Origin: Bradyrhizobium sp. SZCCHNS1050
Lineage (GTDB): Bacteria; Pseudomonadota; Alphaproteobacteria; Rhizobiales; Xanthobacteraceae
Assembly: GCF_032484785.1 (NCBI RefSeq)
Contig: NZ_JAUETR010000004.1
Span: 141,760 to 205,759, forward strand
Reading direction: 5' to 3'
Length of the DNA stretch: 64,000 nucleotides
Both the position numbers and the translations under genes were made by a program. Shown here in pieces: positions 35,283 to 43,798 of the stretch. Within the stretch, counting starts at the first letter, position 1. Every line of letters begins with the position of its first letter. The notes beneath the pieces were generated by a model. The model saw nothing but the letters and a program-made list of their open reading frames with translations. It had not been told where the DNA came from and did no database searches.

Positions 35283-36779
35283 TCAATCCCACGCCAAGAA
35301 GCCGGGCGTCTGCGCCAGCGGCGGCAGCGACGCGAGCCTTTCGAGATCGGGCCGGGGACGGCGCAGCTCGGCATCGTCGGCGAACGCGGCCTCCAGCGCC
35401 GCGGCAACGCCGAGCACCAGCGCGTCGCCGCCGCGGGGACCGACGATCTGCAGGCCGAACGGCAGGCCGTTGTCGTCGAGGCCGAGCGGCAGGCTCAGCG
35501 CGGGATGTCCGGCGAGGGTCACCGCGTAGGCGAGCGCCAACCAGTGGAAGTACGACCGCGTCGGCACGCCGTCGATCTCCGCCGGATACAGCTCCGCCCA
35601 CGGCCGCGGGCTCAAGGTGATGGTCGGGCTGATCAGCACGTCGTGGCGTGCGAAGAAGCCCTGATAGGCGCGATAGATGCGGGTCTGGTTGGCGCTCGCA
35701 CGCGAAAAATCCTCGAGGCTGTAGCCGAGCCCCTCCTCGACATTGGCGCGCACGTTCGGCCCGAGCATGTCGGGCCGCTCGCGAAAATTCTTGCCGTGCT
35801 GGGTGAGGAACAGCGAGGCGCGCAGCACCGCAAAGGTCTCGTCGGCGCCGCTGCAATCCGGTGCGCCTTCCTGCGCGTCGGCAAACAGCGGCGCGATGCG
35901 CGACACCCGCGCGCGGAAGGCGCGGCGGATCAGTTGTTCGGTCGGCGCAAAGCCGAAATCCTCGGTGAAGGCGAGCCTGAGCTTGTTGAGTTCGACCGCC
36001 GGCGGCACGGCCCAGCGCGCAGGCGCGCCGCGCACGGCCTCGCCCGGCAGGGTGTAGGCGAGCGGATCGCGCGCATCGTCGCTCGCCATCACCGACAGCA
36101 TCAGCGCGGTGTCGGCGACATCGCGCGCCATCGGCCCGTCGGTCGACAGGCACGACCAGCCATGGGCGCGCTTCTCGCTGGCGACGAGGCCGTAGGAGGG
36201 GCGCATGCCGACGATGCCGGAGAAGCCGGCCGGATTGCGCAAGCTGCCGCCGGTGTCTGACCCCGAGGCGAGCGGGGCCATGCCACAGGCGAGCGCGACC
36301 GCCGAGCCGCCGGAGGAGCCGGCGGCCGAGCGCGCGGGATCGAACGGGTTGCCGGTGGCGCCGAACACGGGATTGCGGGTGTTGCCGCCCGCCGCCCATT
36401 CCGGCGTGTTGGTCTTGCCGAAGATGATTGCGCCGGCGGCGCGCAGCCGGCCCACCGAGGCCTGGTCGACGGCCGGCACGTTGTCGGCCAGGATCGGGCT
36501 GCCATAGGTGGAGCGCATCCCGGCGGTGTCCTGGGTATCCTTGATCAGCACCGGCAGGCCGTGCAGCGCCCCCCGGTCCTCGCCCCTCACGATCTCGGCC
36601 TCGGCGACCTCGGCCGCCGCGCGGGCGGCCGGCTCGTCCAGGGTCACCACCGCGTTGACGGCCGGGTTCACCGCCGCAATCCGCTCCAGGCACGAGTCGA
36701 GCAGCGCGACCGGCGATATTGCCTTTGTTTTCAGCAGCTTGACCAGCTCGACGGCCGTCTTGTCGCAAATCGATTCCAC
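35283..36779 (-). CDS. Amidase signature family amidase
   Basis: 498 residues. Catalytic Lys in LHGLPVLIKD, then the Ser-rich amidase signature SAAGSSGGSAVAL and SGSDTGGSLRNPAGFSG with the cis-Ser and nucleophile Ser. It hydrolyses an amide to acid and ammonia. First gene of the group amidase - RidA - DadA, and divergent from a XRE-cupin regulator; a 17 bp palindrome (36790-36806) lies immediately upstream of its start. Substrate not predictable. Confidence 0.93.
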   Translation of the reverse strand: MESICDKTAVELVKLLKTKAISPVALLDSCLERIAAVNPAVNAVVTLDEPAARAAAEVAEAEIVRGEDRGALHGLPVLIKDTQDTAGMRSTYGSPILADNVPAVDQASVGRLRAAGAIIFGKTNTPEWAAGGNTRNPVFGATGNPFDPARSAAGSSGGSAVALACGMAPLASGSDTGGSLRNPAGFSGIVGMRPSYGLVASEKRAHGWSCLSTDGPMARDVADTALMLSVMASDDARDPLAYTLPGEAVRGAPARWAVPPAVELNKLRLAFTEDFGFAPTEQLIRRAFRARVSRIAPLFADAQEGAPDCSGADETFAVLRASLFLTQHGKNFRERPDMLGPNVRANVEEGLGYSLEDFSRASANQTRIYRAYQGFFARHDVLISPTITLSPRPWAELYPAEIDGVPTRSYFHWLALAYAVTLAGHPALSLPLGLDDNGLPFGLQIVGPRGGDALVLGVAAALEAAFADDAELRRPRPDLERLASLPPLAQTPGFLAWD

Positions 36780-36789
36780 GGGGCTTCTC

Positions 36790-36806
36790 TTTTCCGTTTC
36801 GGAAAA
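36790..36806. promoter_or_regulatory. Palindromic operator upstream of the amidase gene
   Basis: TTTTCC-GTTTC-GGAAAA, perfect 6 bp arms, 10-27 bases upstream of the amidase start and within the 206 bp gap to the divergent XRE-cupin gene. An AT-rich stretch follows (36806-36825). Likely the regulator's binding site; inference. Confidence 0.5.
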
Positions 36807-36985
36807 CTATTTAGCATATAGGAAATCGAATGCACGACCCGAAAACGCATTGTTCCACCGCTGTCCACGCATGACCTTCGGACATTGGAGCACCCGATTG
36901 AATTTCCTGCTCTATGGGCCGAGATTGTCCGGGCTGCTCGGCTCTCGACACGCCTGATCCGCTAACGGATTTTCCGGAGATCGCT

Positions 36986-37651
36986 TTGACAGATACCGCC
37001 ATCAGCGCGTCGACCGAAGGCCCCCACTCCCAGCTCGGCCAGTGCCTGAAGGCGGCCCGGCAGGCGCGCGGGCTGACCCTGAAGCAGGTCGCCGAAAAGA
37101 CCGGCATGGCGCTGTCGACGCTGTCCAAGGTCGAAAACGGCCTGATGTCGCTGACCTATGACAAGCTGCTGCAGCTCACCTCGGGCCTGCAGATGGACAT
37201 CGCCGAGCTATTCAGCCCGACGACGCCGCGCCCCGAGGCGGGTCGCCCGGTGACCGCCCGCCGCAGCGTCAGCCGCGCCGGCCAGGGCCAGATCGTCAAC
37301 ACCAGGTTCTACACCTACACCTATCAATGCACCGACCTGATCGGAAAGCGCATGGTGCCGATGATCGCCGAGGTGCGCGCCCGCACGCTCGAGGAGTTCG
37401 GCCCCCTGCTCCGCCACAGCGGCGAGGAGTATTTCCTCGTCACCCGCGGCACCATCGCCGTGCACACCGAATTCTACGCCCCGGAGATCCTGCACGAGGG
37501 CGACGGCATGTATCTCGACAGCACCATGGGCCACGCCTACCTCAACGCCGGCGATGCCGACTCCGCGCAGGGTGTGTGTCTCTGTACGAGTGAGCAGGCC
37601 GATCTGTTCGAGCAGCTGCACCGGATTGCGAAGAAGGATGCGGTGGAGTGA
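36986..37651 (+). CDS. XRE-family regulator with C-terminal cupin domain
   Basis: 221 residues from TTG 36986, preceded six bases upstream by CGGAG. N-terminal HTH (LKQVAEKTGMALSTLSKVEN), then a cupin ligand domain (about 110-210) with RHSGEEYFLVTRGTIAVHTE and YLDSTMGHAYLNAG. Proteins of this build regulate amine or amino acid catabolic genes. It is divergent from the amidase - RidA - DadA group, which is its likely target. A longer frame starting at 36914 exists but has no ribosome site. Confidence 0.85.
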   Translation: MTDTAISASTEGPHSQLGQCLKAARQARGLTLKQVAEKTGMALSTLSKVENGLMSLTYDKLLQLTSGLQMDIAELFSPTTPRPEAGRPVTARRSVSRAGQGQIVNTRFYTYTYQCTDLIGKRMVPMIAEVRARTLEEFGPLLRHSGEEYFLVTRGTIAVHTEFYAPEILHEGDGMYLDSTMGHAYLNAGDADSAQGVCLCTSEQADLFEQLHRIAKKDAVE

Positions 37652-37670
37652 GGTGAAGCCTCCGGCGTAA

Positions 37671-37688
37671 CCCAGCGCACTCGCTGGG
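37671..37688 (+). terminator. Hairpin downstream of the XRE-cupin gene
   Basis: Perfect 7 bp stem CCCAGCG / CGCTGGG with a 4-base loop, 19 bp after the stop. No T-run follows. Confidence 0.45.
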
Positions 37689-37708
37689 GCCCACAACTGA
37701 AAGTGCCC

Positions 37709-38050
37709 TCAGCAGCAGAGCGACTTCCGCAAGCTCACGACAGACGGCTGATGCTTCTCCACTCCCACCGAGCAGCGGAGGTGCGAAAGACCACAGCTAC
37801 TAAGCCGGTCGGCACCGGCTCGTTCGCGGGACCTGTCATTGGGTCCAAACGATCGCGAGTGGCTCACGAGCCTGCCAGAAACCGTTCGCACCACAACCGG
37901 TGCGCCGATCTCTTTCCACAAGCGACTGATGCGCGCCTTGTCAGCGCCCGGCTCGACATCGACCCGCACGTAGAACGCGCCCGTCTCGTCTCTCGATATA
38001 CCGACGGACTCGACCTCCGAAGCGCTGCAATCATCCGATGGACGACTGTC
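37709..38050 (-). other. Open frame of possible coding origin, uncertain remnant
   Basis: On the minus strand an open frame of 113 codons ends at 37709. Its first half reads like protein (SVGISRDETGAFYVRVDVEP, then ADKARISRLWKEIGAPVVV), while the second half is Ser/Arg-rich and unconvincing. There is a stop (38051-38053) just before it and no good start or ribosome site; a GTG at 37969 is the only candidate. I do not recognise a family. It may be the 3' part of a decayed gene. Confidence 0.25.
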
Positions 38051-38224
38051 TCAAGCCCAAGTCCCGACCCGACGGGCGACTCGGCCCTTGCCTCCCCACG
38101 CCCTGGGCCCCCAATCATGGGCCAAGGTCGATGCGCGGAGATTCTCATTTCACGAGACGCCTCAAGCACATCACCCCTGTCCAGTCCGTCCGGCGAAAAT
38201 ATTCCGCTTTCTCATTTTCAGAAA

Positions 38225-38710
38225 TCATGATTGAGTGCAGCCGTCCCGCCTCGGCACGAGGGGCGTATCGCGATCGTCACGGCACGCGGGGTGGGATGCG
38301 GTGGGCGCGGCGGTTCGCAGCATGACGAAGGTCATGCGGACGAACGAAGCCGTTGCGCCGGCGAAATCGTAGGGTCCTGGCCTCCCGATGCTGAGGCCAA
38401 GCTCGCGACAACGCGTTCGCGTTGCGCGGGTGACGGGGGCAAGACAGCCGGTCCCCGGGGAGAGGACGTATAAGCCGGAAAACCATCGCGCGGGGAATGC
38501 CGGGATGTCTCGGCTGAACCTGTGGTTCCTGCCGCCTGCATTCTTGTTCGCAGGCGGGCCATGGGTGCGGCCAGCACCCGGCATTCCCCGCGCCCTCGTC
38601 GTCGAGAGGGCGAAACGACCGGCACAGCTCGGGCGCCCTGCGCGCCGCGAGGCGGAAAGGACTTGCCCGGACGGCGCTGTCGATCGGGGCGAACACGGGA
38701 TCGCTCACCG
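38225..38710. repeat. Dispersed Bradyrhizobium-type intergenic repeat with nested palindrome
   Basis: About 480 bp of non-coding sequence whose motifs (for example the segment around 38490-38593) I remember as recurring in many Bradyrhizobium intergenic regions, often mis-annotated as small genes. It contains a perfect 17 bp inverted repeat, GCGCGGGGAATGCCGGG at 38488-38504 and its complement at 38577-38593, enclosing 72 bases with an inner 8 bp hairpin CCGCCTGC / GCAGGCGG (38532-38557). The dispersed nature is from memory, not from this window, where I see only one copy. Confidence 0.6.
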
Positions 38711-38726
38711 CATGATCGCTGAGGGC

Positions 38727-41315
38727 TCACGTCGCCTTCCTGCCGGCCAGGGCCGAGACGATCGCCTCCGACAATTGGCCGAGCCGGAACGGCTTGGCGA
38801 GCAGCCTGCTCGTCGCGCGGAAATCTTCCGGCACCAGCGAGGGGTCGGCGAAGCCGGACATGAAGACGATCGGCAGCTCAGGCCATCGGCGGCGCACCTC
38901 GCGCGCCAGGTCGATGCCGGTCATGGCATCCGGCAGCAGAATGTCGGTCAGCAGCAGCGCGAACGGGTCCGACCGCTCCAGCGCGGCGATCGCGGCTGCC
39001 GCATGGGTGACGACGACCGGGCTGTAGCCCATCGACGTCAGCATGGTCGATGCCATCGCGCCGACCAGCGGATTGTCCTCGACCACCAGGATCCGCTCGC
39101 CGGTCTGCGGCCGCGCCAGCCGCGCCGCACCGGCGCGCGCGCGGCCCGTGGCGCCCGGCCCCGCGCTCGGCAGATACAGCGTGACGCAGGTGCCTTCCGC
39201 CACCCGGCTGTCGATCAGCACCGTGCCGCCCGATTGCCGCGCAAAGCCATAGACCATGCTGAGGCCGAGGCCGCTGCCCTTGCCGAATTCCTTGGTGGTG
39301 AAAAACGGCTCGAAGGCGCGGCGCGCGATCTCGGGCGGCATGCCGGCCCCAAGGTCCGACACCGCGATCGTCACGTAGTCCCCGGGCATGATGCGCTCGT
39401 CGCCGTCGTCGAGCGGCTGGTCGAGCACGGCATTCGTCGTCGCGATCGTCAGGCGCCCGCCGCCGTCCATCGCGTCCCGCGCATTGAGCGCCAAATTGAG
39501 CAGCGCGTTCTGCAATTGCGTCGGATCGATCAGGCAGTGCCACAGCATCGGGTCCTGCGCCAATTCGATCTCGATGTTCTCGCCGAGCGTCCGCTGCAGG
39601 ATGGTCGTCATGCCGTTGACGAGCTGGTTCACGTCGGTGACCTGCGGCTGCAGCGCCTGCTTGCGGGCGAAGGCGAGCAGCCGGCGGTTGAGATCGGCGA
39701 CCCGCTCCGCCGCCTCGATCGCCCGCTCGACCATGCTGCGACGGGAGCTTTCGCCGGGCGTGAGCGCGTCGAGCAGCAGATCGAGATTGCCGAGCGTCGC
39801 CGCCAGCATGTTGTTGGAGTCGTGCGCGATGCCTCCCGCCAACTGGCCGATGGCCTCCATCTTCTGCGCCTGACGCAGTTCGTCCTCGATGCGCTTGCGC
39901 TCGGTGATGTCGACCGACAGCACGAAATAGCCGCGCACCGTGCCATCCTGGCTGCGATCCGGCACGCGAATGGTCTCGCACCAGCGTTCACGGCCGTCGG
40001 GAAACGCGATCTTCTCCTCACCGCCCGCGGTTCGGCCGGCCAGCGCGGCCTCGATCTTCGGCCTCACCTCGTCTCGCCGCGCGGGGTCGATGTAGTCGTC
40101 GATCCGCCGGCTGCGACCGACCCCGCTGGACGGCTGCGCATACCATTCGCGCGCGACGCGGTTGGCATAGCGGATGTCACCATCGGCGCCGACCTGGACG
40201 ATCAGCGCGGGCACGTTCTCCGTGACCAGCAGATGCTGCTCGAAACTGTCGCGCAGCGCCTGCTCGGAGGCCGCGCGCAGCCGCCATTGCCGCGCCAGGA
40301 CGAGGCCGAATCCGGCGATCAGCAGATTGAGGCCGGCGGCGATGGCGCTGTAGTACAGCGCATTGTTCTTCCAGCCGGCCAGATACTCGACCGGGTCGCG
40401 CGCCACGGTCACCACCAGCGGCAGGCCGGCGACGCGCCGATAGCTGATGCTCCGCGACGTCCCGTCCGTCATGCCGCTGCCCTCGAAGCTGCCGTGAGGC
40501 GCCTGCGGGAGATAGAGGCTGAACAGGCGATTGGACCCGACGTTGCGGCCGGCGAAATCGTCGGCATGCGGCGAGCGCAGCAGGATCGTGCCGTCGTCGC
40601 GATAGAGCGTCACCGTTCCGCGCTGCCCCACGTTCAGCGACAGGAAGAACTGCCGCAGATTCTCGTAGTCCACCGCCACGACGATCACGCCGGCAAATCG
40701 TCCGTCCGGCATCATCAAGGCGCGGCTGACCGCGATGAACCGACCCCTGTTCACGCGCGAGGCCACCGGCACGTCGATGAAGAGACCGCGGCCGGGGTCA
40801 TCGCGCTGGACCTTGTAATAGGCCCGATCGGCGAAATTGTTCTCACGGCCGGGAACTCCGTTGCCGGCGCTGTCGCCGAGCAGATTGCCGTCCGCATCCA
40901 GCACGACGATGCCGCCCGCGGCGGGGTACGGCACCACCCTGCGCTTCAACTCGCCGATCAGGGCCGGATTGCCGGCAGTGAGCAGCGATGGGTCCTGCTT
41001 GAGACTGTCGATCGTCGTGTTCAAGAGCACGTCGACGCCCTGGATGTTGCGCAACATGTATTCTTCGAGCGCGCGGGCGAGATCTCCGTTGGCGGCCTCG
41101 GTGGTCCGATAGGTCTCCCGATAGTTGACGGAAAGCATGTGGGCCACGAAGGCATCACACAGCAGCGCCAGCACGAGGCCACTCAGCACGATGATCCACG
41201 GAGTCCAGCGCCGGTCCATCCAGGAGCCGGACGCGAACCTCGTCCAGGCGTCGACGATGCCTTCCTGCCGCGGACCGCGCCGATGGTCGGCTCTCGCTTT
41301 GATCTGGTCCGGCAT
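38727..41315 (-). CDS. Hybrid sensor histidine kinase with dCache, PAS and receiver domains
   Basis: 862 residues. Membrane span at about 38-60, extracytoplasmic dCache-type sensor (65-315), second span (about 318-342), PAS domain (365-480), HisKA (about 490-560) with the H-box GGIAHDSNNMLAATLGNLD, HATPase (GKGSGLGLSMVYGFARQSGG) and a C-terminal receiver (about 740-855) with ILVVEDNPLV and LLLTDILLPD. The usual phenylalanine after HD is replaced by serine. No response regulator or second component lies beside it, so output is unknown; the internal receiver may be a phosphate sink. Confidence 0.9.
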   Translation of the reverse strand: MPDQIKARADHRRGPRQEGIVDAWTRFASGSWMDRRWTPWIIVLSGLVLALLCDAFVAHMLSVNYRETYRTTEAANGDLARALEEYMLRNIQGVDVLLNTTIDSLKQDPSLLTAGNPALIGELKRRVVPYPAAGGIVVLDADGNLLGDSAGNGVPGRENNFADRAYYKVQRDDPGRGLFIDVPVASRVNRGRFIAVSRALMMPDGRFAGVIVVAVDYENLRQFFLSLNVGQRGTVTLYRDDGTILLRSPHADDFAGRNVGSNRLFSLYLPQAPHGSFEGSGMTDGTSRSISYRRVAGLPLVVTVARDPVEYLAGWKNNALYYSAIAAGLNLLIAGFGLVLARQWRLRAASEQALRDSFEQHLLVTENVPALIVQVGADGDIRYANRVAREWYAQPSSGVGRSRRIDDYIDPARRDEVRPKIEAALAGRTAGGEEKIAFPDGRERWCETIRVPDRSQDGTVRGYFVLSVDITERKRIEDELRQAQKMEAIGQLAGGIAHDSNNMLAATLGNLDLLLDALTPGESSRRSMVERAIEAAERVADLNRRLLAFARKQALQPQVTDVNQLVNGMTTILQRTLGENIEIELAQDPMLWHCLIDPTQLQNALLNLALNARDAMDGGGRLTIATTNAVLDQPLDDGDERIMPGDYVTIAVSDLGAGMPPEIARRAFEPFFTTKEFGKGSGLGLSMVYGFARQSGGTVLIDSRVAEGTCVTLYLPSAGPGATGRARAGAARLARPQTGERILVVEDNPLVGAMASTMLTSMGYSPVVVTHAAAAIAALERSDPFALLLTDILLPDAMTGIDLAREVRRRWPELPIVFMSGFADPSLVPEDFRATSRLLAKPFRLGQLSEAIVSALAGRKAT

Positions 41316-41528
41316 GGCGTCGAATTCAGGAGGTCGTCGGGCGGTTTGATTGCGAATCGATCTGCGCAGGGAGCATCGGCGAAGGTCCGGATTGTGCCGA
41401 ATTCCGCGTCTCCAGGCGCGTCGCGATCCATATCGCGGGCGCTCGATAGCACGGTTTGCCGGGGCGTGTCATCGGCACCCGCCAAGCGCTGCGGCGGTCG
41501 CGGAGGGGCTCGACGCGTCAAGACGCGA

Positions 41529-43037
41529 TCAAAGCTGGTGCTCGAACGCCTCGCGCTCGGCGCGGCTCAGATGCAGGCCATGCTTGGTGCGCCGGTCGAG
41601 GACGTCGGCGGCCGTGACGGCCCACTCCTGCTCGCGCAGGAAAACGAGCTCGCGCTCATAGAACGAGGCACCGAAATGGCGGCCGAGATCGCCGACGTTG
41701 CGGGACGCTCCGAGCAGGTCGCGCGCGCGGGTGCCGTAGAGCCGCGCATAGTGCGCCACTACATCGCGCGGCAATCCCGGATAGGCGCCCGCGAGATCAG
41801 CGAGGAACTGATCGAATGGCACGCCAAAATCGCCGCCCGGAAGACGCGCGTCCGCCGTCCATGCCGGCGCCATCTGCGGAAACCACGGCGCGAGACGTTC
41901 CATTGCCTGCTCGGCGAGCCGGCGAAACGTCGTGATCTTGCCGCCGAAGATCGACAGCAACGGCGGCTGTCCGGGCGCACCATGCATCTCGAACACGTAG
42001 TCGCGCGTCACCGCCGACGGATTGTCGGCGTTGTCATCGTAGAGCGGCCGCACCCCGGAGAAGGCGTGAATGATATCACCCTTGCCCGGCGCGGCCCGGA
42101 AATAGCGCTTGAGCACGGCGAGCAGATAGTCGATCTCGGCACCATCGACAGCGACGTCGTCTGCGCGACCGTCATGCACGATGTCGGTGGTCCCGATCAG
42201 CGCCAGGTCGGTCTCATAGGGATTGACGAAGATCACGCGGCGGTCGGTGTTCTGCAGCAGATAGGCCTGCGATCCGCTCCAGAATTTTGGCACCACGAGA
42301 TGGCTGCCCTTTACGAGCCGCACATTGTGCGCGGAGTTGAGCCCGGCGACACCCTGCACCACGTCCTGCACCCAGGGACCAGCGGCATTCACCAGCGCCT
42401 TCGTTCGGACGATCTGAACCTCGCCGTCTTCGGAGCGCATCTCCAGACGCCAGGCATCGCCCTCACGCCGTGCACTCACGGCGCGGGTGCGCGGCAGGAT
42501 GATGGCTCCCTTTTGCGCGGCATCGACGAGATTGAGGATCACCAGCCGGGCATCGTCGACCCAGCAGTCCGAATATTCGAAGCCGCGCCGGAACTCGGGG
42601 CGCAGCGGCGCGCCCTCCGGCTCGTGCGCGAGATCGACGTTGCGGCTCGCCGGCAGCTGCTTGCGGCCGCCGAGATGGTCGTAGAGGAACAGCCCGGTGC
42701 GCACCAGCCAGGCGGGACGCTGCTCCGGCGAGTGCGGCAGCACGAAGCGCATCGGCCAGATGATGTGCGGCGCCGAGGCCAACAGCACCTCGCGCTCGAT
42801 CAGCGCTTCGCGCACCAGGCGGAATTCGTAGTACTCCAGATAGCGCAAGCCGCCATGGATCAGCTTGCCCGATCGCGACGAGGTGCCTTGCGCAAAATCG
42901 TCCTTCTCGCACAGCAGCACCTTCAGGCCGCGGCCGGCGGCATCTCGGGCGATACCAGCGCCATTGATGCCGCCGCCGATCACGGCGAGGTCCAACAGAC
43001 CGTGATCGGTTCCGCTGCGTGAGACCGTCGCATTCAT
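41529..43037 (-). CDS. GlpD/EryB-like FAD-dependent polyol-phosphate dehydrogenase
   Basis: 502 residues, the normal length for glycerol-3-phosphate dehydrogenase. FAD motif LAVIGGGINGAGIARDAAG, SSRSGKLIHGGLRYLEYYEF, and the C-terminal GGKITTFRRLAEQAM are GlpD hallmarks. In a kinase-bearing polyol operon the equivalent enzyme is EryB, which oxidises erythritol phosphate. Here it is the last gene of the operon, its ATG overlapping the preceding aldolase stop (ATGA). It could act on glycerol 3-phosphate or on the phosphorylated polyol made by the kinase upstream; context favours the latter. Confidence 0.87.
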   Translation of the reverse strand: MNATVSRSGTDHGLLDLAVIGGGINGAGIARDAAGRGLKVLLCEKDDFAQGTSSRSGKLIHGGLRYLEYYEFRLVREALIEREVLLASAPHIIWPMRFVLPHSPEQRPAWLVRTGLFLYDHLGGRKQLPASRNVDLAHEPEGAPLRPEFRRGFEYSDCWVDDARLVILNLVDAAQKGAIILPRTRAVSARREGDAWRLEMRSEDGEVQIVRTKALVNAAGPWVQDVVQGVAGLNSAHNVRLVKGSHLVVPKFWSGSQAYLLQNTDRRVIFVNPYETDLALIGTTDIVHDGRADDVAVDGAEIDYLLAVLKRYFRAAPGKGDIIHAFSGVRPLYDDNADNPSAVTRDYVFEMHGAPGQPPLLSIFGGKITTFRRLAEQAMERLAPWFPQMAPAWTADARLPGGDFGVPFDQFLADLAGAYPGLPRDVVAHYARLYGTRARDLLGASRNVGDLGRHFGASFYERELVFLREQEWAVTAADVLDRRTKHGLHLSRAEREAFEHQL

Positions 43038-43780
43038 CGCTTGCTGCTGCGCTTCTTCTCTGGCTTGCTGCGCGCAGCGGCACGCGCCTTCGTCGCAGCC
43101 TTGGCCGGCTTTGCCGCTTTCGCCTTCGGCTCCTGCAGGCCATAGGTCGAAAAGCCCTGCGCCGTCTCGGCGATCTCGGCGTCACCCAGAATGTGCGGCT
43201 GGCCGAGGGCGAGCGACAGGTAGTACTGCTTCGCGATGGTCTCGAGCTCGACCGCAAGCCACATCGCCTTGTCGAGGTTGGCGCCGACCGCGATCATGCC
43301 GTGATTGGCCAGCAGGCAGCCGTTGCGGCCTTCCAGCGCCTCCAGCGCAAGCTCGGACAATTCGGCCGTGCCGAACCGCGCATAGCCGGCGCAGCGGATG
43401 TCGGTGCCGCCGAACGCCGCCATCATGTAGTGGCAGGCCGGGATCGGCTTGCGCGCGATGGCGAGCACGGTGGCATAGGTGGAATGCGTGTGAACGACGC
43501 CGCCGACATCCGGACGGCCGCGCATGATGTCGAGATGAAAGCGCCATTCCGTCGAGGGCTTCAACGGCCCCTCCCAGGAACCGTATTCACCCTCGAGCGG
43601 CATCGAGGCGATCATCTCCGGCTTCATCGAGTCATAGGGCGTCGCCGAGGGCGTGATCAGCATGCGGTCCTTGTAGCGGGCGGAAATGTTGCCCGAAGTG
43701 CCCTGGTTCAGCCCCGACGCATTCATCCATCGGCATTTGGCGATGATGTTCTCGCGGATCAGCCGTTCCTCGCGATTCAT
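43034..43780 (-). CDS. Class II aldolase (FucA/RhaD-like), copy 1
   Basis: 248 residues. Class II aldolase/adducin fold: SGLNQGTSGNISARYKDRML, metal-binding VVHTHSTYATV (His-x-His) and LLANHGMIAVG (third His), with catalytic Glu in KPSTEWRFHLD. These cleave a ketose 1-phosphate to DHAP and an aldehyde. A Lys/Ala-rich tail extends the C-terminus beyond the usual 215 residues. Between the 2-hydroxyacid dehydrogenase and the GlpD-like gene. Substrate likely a phosphorylated C4-C6 ketose. Confidence 0.88.
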   Translation of the reverse strand: MNREERLIRENIIAKCRWMNASGLNQGTSGNISARYKDRMLITPSATPYDSMKPEMIASMPLEGEYGSWEGPLKPSTEWRFHLDIMRGRPDVGGVVHTHSTYATVLAIARKPIPACHYMMAAFGGTDIRCAGYARFGTAELSELALEALEGRNGCLLANHGMIAVGANLDKAMWLAVELETIAKQYYLSLALGQPHILGDAEIAETAQGFSTYGLQEPKAKAAKPAKAATKARAAARSKPEKKRSSKR

Positions 43781-43798
43781 GTCGAAAACCTTTCGTCG

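Noticed and set aside
38231..38473. Small plus-strand gene of 80 codons in the repeat region
   Set aside because: Translation matches the spurious frames typical of the dispersed repeat; no ribosome site and no recognisable family.
38388..43022. Plus-strand open frame of over 1500 codons
   Set aside because: It runs antisense to the histidine kinase and GlpD-like genes and has the composition of a shadow frame.
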